Program-made: the position numbers and the translations under genes
Origin: Anaerofilum sp.
GTDB lineage: Bacteria; Bacillota; Clostridia; Oscillospirales; Ruminococcaceae
Length of the DNA stretch: 14,574 nucleotides
NCBI GenBank assembly: GCA_020024115.1
Contig: JAHHUF010000040.1
Span: forward strand, 1 to 14,574
Direction: 5' to 3'
Part shown: positions 1 through 6,525 of the stretch, piece by piece
Numbering within the stretch: the stretch's first letter is position 1
Layout of the letters: every line of letters starts with the position of its first letter
Notes under the pieces: model-generated
The model's database searches: none
Told to the model about the DNA's origin: nothing
The model's input: the letters and a program-made list of their open reading frames with translations, nothing else

Positions 1-1
1 G

Positions 2-182
2 TGTAATTGAAGATATATTTGAGGATACTTTGCCTGAAATAGGTGGTTCTCTGCCGGATGGAACAATAACAGAAACAGAAGAAGAATCAGGCAATAGTGG
101 TGTAATTGAAGATATATTTGAGGATACTTTGCCTGAAATAGGTGGTTCTCTGTCGGATGAAACAATAACAGAAACAGAAGAA
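2..182 (+). repeat. 99-bp tandem repeat in surface protein gene (about 1.8 copies visible)
   Basis: The block starting TGTAATTGAAGATATATTTG at position 2 recurs at position 101, exactly 99 bp (33 codons) later. It stays nearly identical to about 182, with the main differences at CCGGATGGA versus TCGGATGAA. The array probably continues to the left of the window. A period divisible by three keeps the frame, so copy number can change without breaking the gene. Confidence 0.85.
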
Positions 183-416
183 ACAGACCCGACACCGACA
201 CCAACACCGACACCAACACCAACACCAATTCCTGTTTCTCCTGCACCTCCAATATCAAACAATACTGTACAATCTGGTTTTACAGTACCACAGACAGGTG
301 ACAGTAATGTGCTTGTTTGGTTGTTTAGTATATTTTTCTGTAATACAGTTTTGTTTTTTGTTAGCATATACAAGAAAAAAACAAAGTATAGCGAAACTTC
401 AAAATCAAATAAATAA
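3..416 (+). CDS. Partial LPXTG-type cell-wall-anchored surface protein, C-terminal end
   Basis: This reading frame is open at the left window edge, so only the last 137 residues are seen. Three parts follow in order: an acidic segment with a 33-residue unit (VIEDIFEDTLPEIGGSL, then a D/E/T-rich stretch) present nearly twice; a Thr-Pro/Pro-rich linker (about 187-250), typical of a wall-spanning stalk; and a sortase signal with VPQTG at 285-299, a hydrophobic membrane segment and a KKK-containing basic tail. By family knowledge a class A-type sortase would cut between T and G and link the protein to peptidoglycan. The signal peptide and any binding or enzymatic domain lie outside the window, so the function is unknown. 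The next feature is an IS remnant, so this looks like the last gene of its unit. The anchoring call is strong; the biological role is not determinable here. Confidence 0.85.
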   Translation, partial: VIEDIFEDTLPEIGGSLPDGTITETEEESGNSGVIEDIFEDTLPEIGGSLSDETITETEETDPTPTPTPTPTPTPIPVSPAPPISNNTVQSGFTVPQTGDSNVLVWLFSIFFCNTVLFFVSIYKKKTKYSETSKSNK

Positions 417-651
417 ACCTAATATACAGTTTGTTTTAAAGTGAAATTAAAAAACAACAATATATTAGAGCGTTTCTGAAAACTAAGAAATTGACGAATT
501 TTTTTGCAAAAAACAAGTAGATGTAATCCAAAAAACACAGGAATCCTTGCTGGGATTGGAGTATTTTTTAGGCAACAGATACTGCTTATTGTAAAAAAGA
601 CAAAAATTTCGACTTTTCAGATAGCCCATAGAAAATAGTATTAAATAGCGA
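417..651. other. Gene-free A/T-rich spacer
   Basis: No convincing gene lies between the surface protein stop and the terminator-like hairpin. A 70-codon minus-strand reading frame (483-695) starts inside that hairpin, has no ribosome binding site and resembles nothing I know, so it is not called. Confidence 0.5.
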
Positions 652-706
652 AAAGAGCTTGTTGTTTGTATAAAGCAAACAGCAAGCTCTTTCATTTTTC
701 TTTAAT
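652..706 (+). terminator. Rho-independent terminator-like hairpin
   Basis: A 17-bp stem (652-668 with 676-692, containing one G-T wobble) closes a 7-nt loop and is followed by the T-rich run ATTTTTCTTTAATT. The T-run lies on the right, so it should act on plus-strand transcripts. It sits about 235 bp beyond the surface protein stop, so it may serve that transcript or be a leftover of a lost gene. It lies just outside the left end of the IS element. Confidence 0.7.
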
Positions 707-724
707 TAGAGTCTGTTTTAAAAT

Positions 725-1683
725 TAACCAAATAAGAATATAAGCGAGGGAGGTAACAGTGTGAAAAACAGAAAAATTCTTTTCATGTCAGGTTGCAAAA
801 CGACGATTATTTTTGAGTTTTAGAAAAAGTTTTTCTAGATAGTGTATACAGGAAATAAATGGAATTCAATTTTTGAACATTTTGACCAAATTCCAGAGTT
901 AAAATTATACGGATTCACTTGCTATTGCTATACTGGACTGCGGTATAGAGGTGGGTGATACGGTCGAAATCTGTCAATTTCACGATTGATTTGCCCTGTT
1001 ATGAACATCCACATATTTCCAGTAGACAGTATTTACCAAATGACATTCTTTATAAATATGCCCGTCAGTCTTTCTGGGATGTTTGGCAGTTATGCGGCTA
1101 GGAATTATGGCAATACCGTCTTGCTGCTCTATCCATGCAATAAATCTATCGCTGTCATATCCTTTGTCAGCAAGAATCATTTTTTCATTTAAGTCAAAAG
1201 GTTCCAGCAAAGCCTGTGCCAGACAAATATCGTTGCGATTACCTCTGGAAAGCAAAAACGCAATGGATTCCCAAGCCCATCCGTTACCGCATGGACTTTT
1301 GTGGTCAAGACTCCTCTGCTTCGCCCTGTTTCTTCGCTATAATCCCATTTTTTACACCATTGCCATGTTGATGTACCTTGACAGTGGTGCTATCCAGAAT
1401 CAGTATTGTTTCATCCACAATGTCTTCAGCGATTAGTCCAGACAATACTTTTCCCATACCCTCGCTTGTGTCCATGCTCTAAATCGACTATATATGCTTT
1501 GCCACAGACCAAAACATTCTGGTAAATCTCTCCATAGTATATCGCTGTATTCAACCAATATAAAATAGCATTAAGCATCTGTCGATTGCTTTTCCCAGAG
1601 CGTCCTCCTTGCGGTTTCTTTTCAGGTAGCAACAAATCTTTTATTTTATTCCATCCTTCTTCACTTAATTCATGTCTTTTCAT
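725..1683 (-). pseudogene. IS5-family DDE transposase pseudogene
   Basis: The remnant begins MKRHELSEEGWNKIKDLLLP and, read across frames, contains IS427-group landmarks: WRDLPE, the first catalytic Asp in LILDSTTVKVH, GRSRGVLTTKVHAVTDG, LLSRGNRNDICLAQ, the second Asp in ILADKGYDSD, then YKECHLV. Its C-terminus (KLFLKLKNNRRFAT, later LAYILIWLI) lies at about 710-835. Damage visible directly: about 2 extra bases near 1534-1543; apparent single-base losses near 1447-1452, 1346-1353 and 1254-1258; a 198-bp interruption at 836-1035; and a TGA at 788-790 where Arg is expected. Virtual removal of the insert rejoins HLV to EKLFLKL in frame and restores the expected third catalytic residue, Glu. The usual Arg four residues before that Glu is Cys here. 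It is a long-dead gene. Confidence 0.9.
838..1033. mobile_element. Small MITE-like element nested inside the IS transposase
   Basis: This 196-bp stretch is flanked by TA on both sides (836-837 and 1034-1035). Its ends form an imperfect terminal inverted repeat: GATAGTGTATACAGGAAAT at the left and AATACTGTCTACTGGAAAT read inward from the right, 19 of 25 positions matching (21 of 27 with the TA). Removing the insert and one TA restores an in-frame transposase joint (HLV-EKLFLKL), which is strong evidence for a real insertion event. No open frame of useful length is present. TA-target, short TIR and no coding capacity fit a non-autonomous element mobilised by a Tc1/IS630-type transposase; that family assignment is inference. 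Confidence 0.78.
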
Positions 1684-1743
1684 ACTTTTACTTTATCATA
1701 TTGGCACATTTACTAACAAGACCCAGTTTTAAAACAGAGTCTA

Positions 1744-2403
1744 TGCTATTCTTGTAATAATTAAAATATTAAACGAATTCTGTCTACAATATTCTGTTTC
1801 AAAAGTTTTTCTATACCTTATTTCAAATGAATTCTTTCTAATATCTGAGTCTGTTTTTTGAAGTTCAAAAATTTAATTTGTTTTTCAGCAACTTTAGATT
1901 TCCTTGTTTATATAGTTTCAACTATATTTTTTGAACTCATTCATATACATCTTGTTCGATATTCATTGTGGAATAAAACTTTACACTCAATTGTTATAAG
2001 GTAAAGTTTGAAATAAAAAACTTGTGTTTCATATACAAGAAAGCATTTTCCGTCATATAACGCAACCAATACAAAACAAATTATAGCCATATTTACGCCG
2101 TTTTGGTTTTGTTGTGTTCTATATCTTAGGGCTGTCCTCACAAGCGTTGGTGGTTATATGGATAGGCACAAGAATTCTTTATTAGTTGATACAACTTAAA
2201 CAGCAGTGCAGGCAATAGAAATTATGTTGTTATCTAAGAATTTTAGTTCCACACAGGTGGTGTTGATATTGAATTTATAGGAACGTATTTTCTTCATAGT
2301 CTTGTCCTCCTAAGTCGTTTTTTGGTTTTCTATGCCCTCTTGGTTTCGATGTGGGCTTTTTCAAAACGCTATTAGGAAAGTGAGTATCCTCATATTTGCC
2401 GAA
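1744..2403. other. Intergenic region without recognisable genes
   Basis: About 660 bp of A/T-rich DNA between the IS and the tRNA terminator. A 66-codon minus-strand frame (1941-2141) and another running from the tRNA into 2275-2460 resemble no family I know and lack ribosome binding sites. At 1847-1857 the string GAGTCTGTTTT repeats the first 11 bases of the neighbouring IS end, so the region may contain a further eroded IS end. Otherwise I see nothing. Confidence 0.45.
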
Positions 2404-2458
2404 GAAAACAAATAATCCGAACCTATCTCCCACAGGGAAGAGTTGGTTCGGATTATTT
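2402..2458 (-). terminator. Terminator of the tRNA-Leu gene
   Basis: Arms 2410-2423 and 2445-2458 are perfectly complementary over 14 bp (AATAATCCGAACC core), with a smaller TCCC/GGGA hairpin in the loop. On the minus strand the stem is followed by GTTTTCTT. It begins 5 bp past the tRNA 3' end, so it ends the single-gene tRNA transcript. The plus-strand side is also T-rich, so it may work in both directions. Confidence 0.88.
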
Positions 2459-2463
2459 TGTTT

Positions 2464-2547
2464 TGGTGCGGAAGATGGGACTTGAACCCACACGTCATGG
2501 ACACACGCACCTCAAACGTGCCTGTCTGCCGATTCCAGCACTTCCGC
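2464..2547 (-). tRNA. tRNA-Leu (anticodon GAG)
   Basis: The 84-nt minus-strand RNA folds as a class II tRNA. The 7-bp acceptor stem is GCGGAAG/CTTCCGC, the D-arm region is CTGGAATCGGCAGA, and the anticodon stem CACGT/GCGTG holds the loop TTGAGGT (anticodon GAG, plus-strand 2511-2513). A short variable arm (TGTC/GACG) and a T-arm with TTCAAGT follow. The discriminator is A and CCA is encoded (2464-2466). It decodes CUC and CUU leucine codons. The gene is monocistronic with its own promoter and terminator. Its 3' end points away from the phage genes, which is unusual if it were the attachment site for the element to the right. Confidence 0.95.
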
Positions 2548-2574
2548 ATGAAAAGCTGAATGACTGTGTTTTCT

Positions 2575-2603
2575 ATTTTACCATAGAGTGAGTCGAAAGT
2601 CAA
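2575..2603 (-). promoter_or_regulatory. Promoter of tRNA-Leu
   Basis: On the minus strand TTGACT (2598-2603) and TAAAAT (2575-2580) are separated by exactly 17 bp, a near-consensus vegetative sigma-A promoter. The predicted start, near 2568, gives a leader of about 20 nt before the mature tRNA 5' end at 2547. Confidence 0.85.
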
Positions 2604-2694
2604 TGTTTTTGAATCGTTATAAAAAAGGTTTTTTGCGTTTTTGAGAAAAAATAGTTTATAAATAAGAAAAAATTTTTCAATTTTAAAAAACATA

Positions 2695-2723
2695 TTTACG
2701 GCTGAAATAAAAAATAGTATCAT
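2695..2723 (+). promoter_or_regulatory. Candidate promoter of the phage late operon
   Basis: TTTACG (2695-2700), a 17-bp spacer and TATCAT (2718-2723) match the sigma-A consensus at 4/6 and 5/6 positions. It lies about 90 bp upstream of the small terminase start, and a CAAC/GTTG inverted repeat overlaps the predicted start site. The region is very A/T-rich, so chance matches are likely and the call is tentative. Confidence 0.4.
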
Positions 2724-2729
2724 TCAAAC

Positions 2730-2813
2730 ACAACAAAAAGTTGTTTAAAACTTAATAAAACCACAATTCATAGTATTCGCTTTAGAGATAAGTTTTTAAG
2801 CAACAATTTGTTG
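2730..2813. repeat. Two related CAAC/GTTG inverted repeats, possible operators
   Basis: ACAAC-N5-GTTGT lies at 2730-2744 and CAACAA-T-TTGTTG at 2801-2813. Their centres are 70 bp apart and both share CAAC...GTTG half-sites. The second lies directly against the small terminase ATG, where a Shine-Dalgarno would be expected. They could bind a repressor or form small hairpins. In DNA this A/T-rich they could also be accidental. Confidence 0.3.
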
Positions 2814-2815
2814 TT

Positions 2816-3307
2816 ATGGGTAGAGCGAAAAGAAGGGAGGGAAGGATAATATCAAAGTTGGAACAATGGAAAACAGAAAATGGCTTGGTTTTGCTGAAAG
2901 GCTGGGCAAGAGAAGGAATGAGCTTGGGGCAAATTGCAAAACGATGTGGTGTTTCAGAAAAAATGCTGAACCGATGGCAAAAACAGGACAAGCAGATTGA
3001 AAACGCTCTTGCCCAAAGTCGTGAACTGGCTGACCGTTTGCTGGAAGATGCGTTGTATGAGAGAGCAAAAGGTTATACCGTTTTGGTGGAAAAACAGGTG
3101 AAATGCAAACAGGTGGATTATGACCCCAACACCGGAAAAAAACTGCGGGAGTGGGAAGAAATGGTGCCAGTGAAAGAGGAAGTTTATGTGGCAGGAAATA
3201 TGACTGCCATGCAATTTTGGCTGAAAAACCGTAAGCCGGATGCTTGGCAGCAAAGCGGGGTGGGGCAAATGAAAGAGGAGGAGACTGAAATTATAGATGA
3301 CATCTGA
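2816..3307 (+). CDS. terS: Phage terminase small subunit
   Basis: The 163-aa protein has the size and layout of small terminases. A basic N-terminus precedes a helix-turn-helix (about residues 29-57; GWAREGMSLGQIAKRCGVSE) that recognises phage DNA, then a helical oligomerisation part, and the family-typical FWLKNRKPDAW near residues 134-144. It selects phage DNA and feeds the large subunit in packaging. It is the first gene of the late operon and its end overlaps the large terminase by 11 bp. The start is uncertain. ATG 2816 has no Shine-Dalgarno because it abuts an inverted repeat, while an AGGGAGGG run sits inside the frame upstream of a TTG at 2858. I keep the ATG because homologues as I know them have some residues before the HTH. 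Confidence 0.9.
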   Translation: MGRAKRREGRIISKLEQWKTENGLVLLKGWAREGMSLGQIAKRCGVSEKMLNRWQKQDKQIENALAQSRELADRLLEDALYERAKGYTVLVEKQVKCKQVDYDPNTGKKLREWEEMVPVKEEVYVAGNMTAMQFWLKNRKPDAWQQSGVGQMKEEETEIIDDI

Positions 3308-4562
3308 TAAAAAGCAGATTCGATTGAAAGAAATTGTTTCACCGGCATTTTGGGAGGTTCATCAGCAAGTTCGAGAGGGGAAAGTAAAGGAAATTGTATT
3401 GAAAGGCGGACGAGGTAGCACCAAAAGCAGCTATGCAGGAATTGAACTAATTTTGAGACTGTTGGAACAAAAAGAGTGTCATGCAGTTGTGCTGCGAAAG
3501 GTTGCGGGAACCTTGCGAACCAGTGTGTTTTCTCAAATTTGCTGGGCAATTTCTGCGTTAGGCAAAGATGACAAATTTAAAAGCACAGTCAACCCGATGG
3601 AAATTACCTGCATTGAAACAGGACAGAAAATTTTGTTTTTTGGTTTGGATGATGCCGGAAAATTGAAAAGCATAAAGCTGCCTTTTGGCTATATTGGGGT
3701 GGTTTGGTTTGAAGAACTTGACCAATTTGCAGGAGAAGAAGAAATCCGAAATGTGGAGCAATCGCTGTTTCGGGGAGGAGAATATTCTCTTTGCATCAAG
3801 AGCTTTAACCCGCCAATCAGTGCCAGAAACTGGGCAAATCGCTGGGTTTTGCAGAAAAAAGAGGGTAGGCTGGTGCATCATTCAACCTATCAGACAACAC
3901 CTAAAAAATGGCTGGGAGAACGGTTTTTGCAAGATGCAGAACATCTGAAACAGGCTAATTTTGAAAAATATCGTCATGAATATTTGGGTGAGGCGGTGGG
4001 TACAGGGGCGTCTGTATTTGGAAATTTGAGGATTGAACCAATCCCGCAAGACCAAAAGAAACAGTTTGAAAGGCTTTTACATGGGGTCGACTGGGGCTGG
4101 TATCCAGACCCTTGGGCATACAATGGATGCAGTTATGATGCAGCACGAAATACTCTGTACATCTATGATGAACTGACCAGAGTAAGAACAACAAACCAAC
4201 AAACAGCGCAGCTTTTGAAACAACGGGGAGTGTGCGCAAATGAACAGTGTGAGGAATCGTTGGTGGCAGATTCTGCAGAGCCGAAAAGCTGTGGAGACTA
4301 TCGGGTAGAGGGGTTGCCTTGCCAAAAAGCAGAAAAAGGTTCTGGAAGTTTGGCAGCAGGAATGAAATGGCTGCAAGGATTGAAGTGTATCTGGATTGAT
4401 GCAGAGCAATGCCCTGATACAGCCAAAGAGTTTCTGGAGTATGAATATCAGCGAGACCGACAAAATGGAGAAGTGATGGAGGGATATCCTGACTGCAATA
4501 ACCACCATATTGATGCAGTACGGTATGCTACCAGCAAAATTTGGAAAAGGAGGGGGCAATGA
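3297..4562 (+). CDS. terL: Phage terminase large subunit (PBSX/Terminase_3 type)
   Basis: The 421-aa two-domain packaging motor joins an N-terminal ATPase to a C-terminal RNase H-like nuclease. Visible motifs are Walker A GGRGSTKS (37-44), Walker B VVWFEELDQF (135-144) with the catalytic Glu pair at 139-140, and nuclease acidic residues in GVDWGWYPDPW (Asp265), LVADSAEPKS (Asp325) and NHHIDAVRYA (Asp406). The set is complete, so the protein looks functional. It docks on the portal, pumps DNA into the procapsid and cuts the concatemer. The ATG overlaps the small terminase end, with GAGGAG 13-14 bp upstream, a rather long spacing that may reflect translational coupling. The motif spellings fit the PBSX-like family (TIGR01547-like), which is often linked to headful packaging; the packaging mode itself is inferred. 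Confidence 0.96.
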   Translation: MTSDKKQIRLKEIVSPAFWEVHQQVREGKVKEIVLKGGRGSTKSSYAGIELILRLLEQKECHAVVLRKVAGTLRTSVFSQICWAISALGKDDKFKSTVNPMEITCIETGQKILFFGLDDAGKLKSIKLPFGYIGVVWFEELDQFAGEEEIRNVEQSLFRGGEYSLCIKSFNPPISARNWANRWVLQKKEGRLVHHSTYQTTPKKWLGERFLQDAEHLKQANFEKYRHEYLGEAVGTGASVFGNLRIEPIPQDQKKQFERLLHGVDWGWYPDPWAYNGCSYDAARNTLYIYDELTRVRTTNQQTAQLLKQRGVCANEQCEESLVADSAEPKSCGDYRVEGLPCQKAEKGSGSLAAGMKWLQGLKCIWIDAEQCPDTAKEFLEYEYQRDRQNGEVMEGYPDCNNHHIDAVRYATSKIWKRRGQ

Positions 4563-4765
4563 TGAAACAATGGTTTGGTTATTTGGCAAAAAAATGTTTG
4601 CCGGAATGGGTTCGGCTGCGGTTGGAGCGTGAAAATAATCACTTGATGGATAAAGTTTTCAAGTTGCAGCAGGAAATCGACCGACTGAATGCCTATATTG
4701 ATGGAATGGAACAGGGCATGAAACTGAGACCCAAAATTTTTGTACAAGCAGGGGGAAAAGAATGA
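4559..4765 (+). CDS. Small coiled-coil protein between terminase and portal
   Basis: A 68-aa protein starting at ATG 4559, overlapping the large terminase stop as ATGA, with AAGGAGG just upstream. A second ATG at 4562 is equally possible. The N-terminus is basic/aromatic (KQWFGYLAKKCLPEWVRLR). The middle (about 22-50) is a clear amphipathic coiled coil (LERENNHLMDKVFKLQQEID) and the tail is short. It overlaps the portal start by 4 bp, so translational coupling to the two packaging genes is likely. I do not recognise the family. The position suggests a role in packaging or portal assembly, for example an oligomerising accessory factor, but that is inference from location only. Confidence 0.75.
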   Translation: MMKQWFGYLAKKCLPEWVRLRLERENNHLMDKVFKLQQEIDRLNAYIDGMEQGMKLRPKIFVQAGGKE

Positions 4766-6069
4766 GCAGAAAAGAACTGGAACACGCCTTTGAAGGGGTG
4801 AAAGATTGTACCAGTGCTGCAATGCAGGAGGCAGTGGATGAATGGTTTGAAATGTATTTTCAGGAAGAAGCCACTGAAGATGAAGACCCTTGCCAAAGAC
4901 TGCCAACCTTGATTGTCAGCAAATTGAGCCGCGCTTGTTTTGGAGAATATGAGGCAAAAAGTCATCAGATTTTTGGACAGAAACTTTTGCAGTCTTTGGC
5001 GAAAGTAAGACGAAAGGCAGTTCAGCTTGCTTTGATTGGTGGAGAAGCATGGCTTAAGCCTATTCCTCAAAAAGAGGGATTTGTTTTTGAGGTAATGCGT
5101 CGAGATGGTGTGGCAATTTTTTCACGCAATCAATGGGGGGACGCAGAGGATTTGGCATCTGCACGCATCTTTTGGGAAAAAGGTGGACGATATACCCTTG
5201 TAGAGCGAAGAATACAGACGGACAAGGGGGTGAAAATTCAAAATCGTTTGTTTTATAGCAAAGGACAAAGCGGAATGGGTGTGGAAGTTCCATTGTCACA
5301 AGTAGCACAGTGCAAAGACTTGAAAGCTGAGATTTTTTTGAATGATGTTCCAAACTTGGGGCTGATTCGGTTGTTTAATGAAATGGAAAACTGTGTTGAC
5401 GGAAGTTTGGACAGTGTGAGCATTTATGCGCCAGCAGTAGCACTAATTCATAACATTAACCGAAACGAAAAGCAACTTTGGAAAGAATTTGAACATGGTG
5501 AAAGTCGTGTGTTTGCTTCTGCCGATTTGCTGCGCAGACGACCAAGCGGAGATTTGGAACTTCCCAAAGGGCTGTTTGTGGGATTGGATGATGACCCTCA
5601 AAGCACAGGGCTGACCATCTATTCTCCTCAGCTTAGGCAAGAGAGCTTTTTGCAAAGAAAAAAAGAATATCTGCGGAATTTGGAAAGTTTGATTGGGCTG
5701 AAACGAGGATTGCTCAGTGAAGTGGATTCGCTGCAAAGAACCGCCGCCGAAGTGACCGGAAGTTCGGGCGATTACAGCTTGACCATTCGGGAAATTCAGC
5801 AGATATGGGAACGCGGTGTGGAACAGGCAGCTGTTATTTGTGGAAAATTGGGAAAGATGTATGGTGTTTTGCATAGCTGTGAACTGGATTTTGAAAAAGA
5901 TATTTCAATTTGCTGGGGCGATGGGATTTTGCCTACAACCGAAACAAAATGGCAGGAAACACTGCAAATGGTGCAAATGGGATTGCTGAAACCGGAAATT
6001 GCAGTGGCACAGCGGTTTCGGCTGCCGTGGGAAACACGACAACACCAGCAAATGATTGTGCAGCCATAG
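4762..6069 (+). CDS. Phage portal protein (SPP1 gp6/A118-like)
   Basis: The 435-aa protein sits where a portal is expected and has its usual size. Recognisable portions are the N-terminal ALIGGEAWLKP region (about 90-100), where A118-type portals carry a similar 'ALGG.A.KV' stretch; the middle INRNEKQLWKEFEHGESRVF (about 232-251); and TAAEVTGSSGDYSLTI (about 327-342), which matches the 'TATEV.SE.S..Y' stem/clip landmark. A dodecameric portal forms the unique vertex through which DNA enters, nucleates head assembly and later holds the connector. The ATG overlaps the upstream stop (ATGA) with GGGGGA before it. The family choice rests on remembered motifs and gene order, not a search. Unlike SPP1 and Mu-like phages, no minor head protein gene follows. 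Confidence 0.88.
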   Translation: MSRKELEHAFEGVKDCTSAAMQEAVDEWFEMYFQEEATEDEDPCQRLPTLIVSKLSRACFGEYEAKSHQIFGQKLLQSLAKVRRKAVQLALIGGEAWLKPIPQKEGFVFEVMRRDGVAIFSRNQWGDAEDLASARIFWEKGGRYTLVERRIQTDKGVKIQNRLFYSKGQSGMGVEVPLSQVAQCKDLKAEIFLNDVPNLGLIRLFNEMENCVDGSLDSVSIYAPAVALIHNINRNEKQLWKEFEHGESRVFASADLLRRRPSGDLELPKGLFVGLDDDPQSTGLTIYSPQLRQESFLQRKKEYLRNLESLIGLKRGLLSEVDSLQRTAAEVTGSSGDYSLTIREIQQIWERGVEQAAVICGKLGKMYGVLHSCELDFEKDISICWGDGILPTTETKWQETLQMVQMGLLKPEIAVAQRFRLPWETRQHQQMIVQP

Positions 6070-6100
6070 TTGCCCAATAAGACAGAAAAGGAGAAGGAAA

Positions 6101-6475
6101 ATGCAACAGAAAAACCAACAACTGACAGCAGAACAGCAGAAAATTAAAATGCTGGAAGAAGAAATTGTGCAATTGAAACAGCAGCACAGCAGCCAACTGA
6201 AACAACAGCAATTTGATGCAGAGCTGGACTTGCAAATTTATAAGGCAAAGGGAAGAAATGCAAAAGCAATTCGGGCTTTGCTGGATTTGAACCAACTGCA
6301 AAACAGCGAGGATATTCAGCAGGAAATCCAACTGGCATTGGAACAACTGAAAGAGCAGGATGGGTATTTGTTTGAACAGCAAGGTGTGCCAATGTATGTG
6401 ACAGGTACTGCGGTGGAGTCCAATGGAAAATCAATGCACACTGCATTGCGGGCGGCGTTTGGTCTGCCTTTGTAA
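6101..6475 (+). CDS. Phage scaffolding protein (GP20-like)
   Basis: The 124-aa protein starts at ATG 6101 behind AAAAGGAG (6086-6093). The same frame is open further upstream to 6056, but that start lies inside the portal gene and has no binding site. A long Gln-rich coiled coil (about 5-40) leads into AKGRNAKAIRALLDL (49-63), the hallmark of GP20-type scaffolds ('AKNVKALKALLDL' in relatives), and the C-terminal part ends with an amphipathic stretch, MHTALRAAFGLPL. It should co-assemble with the capsid protein inside the procapsid and leave before or during packaging. At 124 aa it is clearly shorter than the roughly 180-200 aa common in the family. Its place just before the major capsid gene is canonical. 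Confidence 0.85.
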   Translation: MQQKNQQLTAEQQKIKMLEEEIVQLKQQHSSQLKQQQFDAELDLQIYKAKGRNAKAIRALLDLNQLQNSEDIQQEIQLALEQLKEQDGYLFEQQGVPMYVTGTAVESNGKSMHTALRAAFGLPL

Positions 6476-6525
6476 ATTAAATCTGAAAATCAAAATAATA
6501 TAATATCAAAAGGAGAATTAAAATT

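Larger units (their letters stand above)
709..1741 (-). mobile_element. Degenerate IS5-family (IS427-like) insertion sequence
   Basis: The ends are 15-bp inverted repeats: GAGTCTGTTTTAAAA at 709-723 and its complement at 1727-1741, matching at 14 of 15 positions. A TA dinucleotide flanks both sides (707-708 and 1742-1743), consistent with a 2-bp target duplication. The element carries a minus-strand transposase remnant whose start codon lies 43 bp inside the right end. It spans 1033 bp, but removing the nested insert and one TA leaves 835 bp, a usual size for this IS group. The broken transposase means it cannot move by itself. Confidence 0.88.

Noticed and set aside
483..695. 70-codon minus-strand open frame
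   Set aside because: It starts inside a strong terminator hairpin, has no ribosome binding site and no recognisable protein features.
986..1436. Plus-strand open frames over the IS remnant
   Set aside because: They are antisense to the transposase pseudogene, whose motifs are clear on the minus strand.
1941..2141. 66-codon minus-strand open frame
   Set aside because: No binding site, low-complexity hydrophobic composition and no known family. Could be debris but cannot be supported as a gene.
2275..2723. Minus-strand open frames across the tRNA
   Set aside because: They translate the tRNA-Leu gene, its terminator and its promoter; the phrase MWVQVPSSAP is a typical tRNA read-through artefact.
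6476..6525. Possible internal promoter before the capsid gene (TATAAT at 6499-6504)
   Set aside because: The hexamer upstream at the right distance is ATTAAA, a poor -35, and the spacer is simply A/T-rich.
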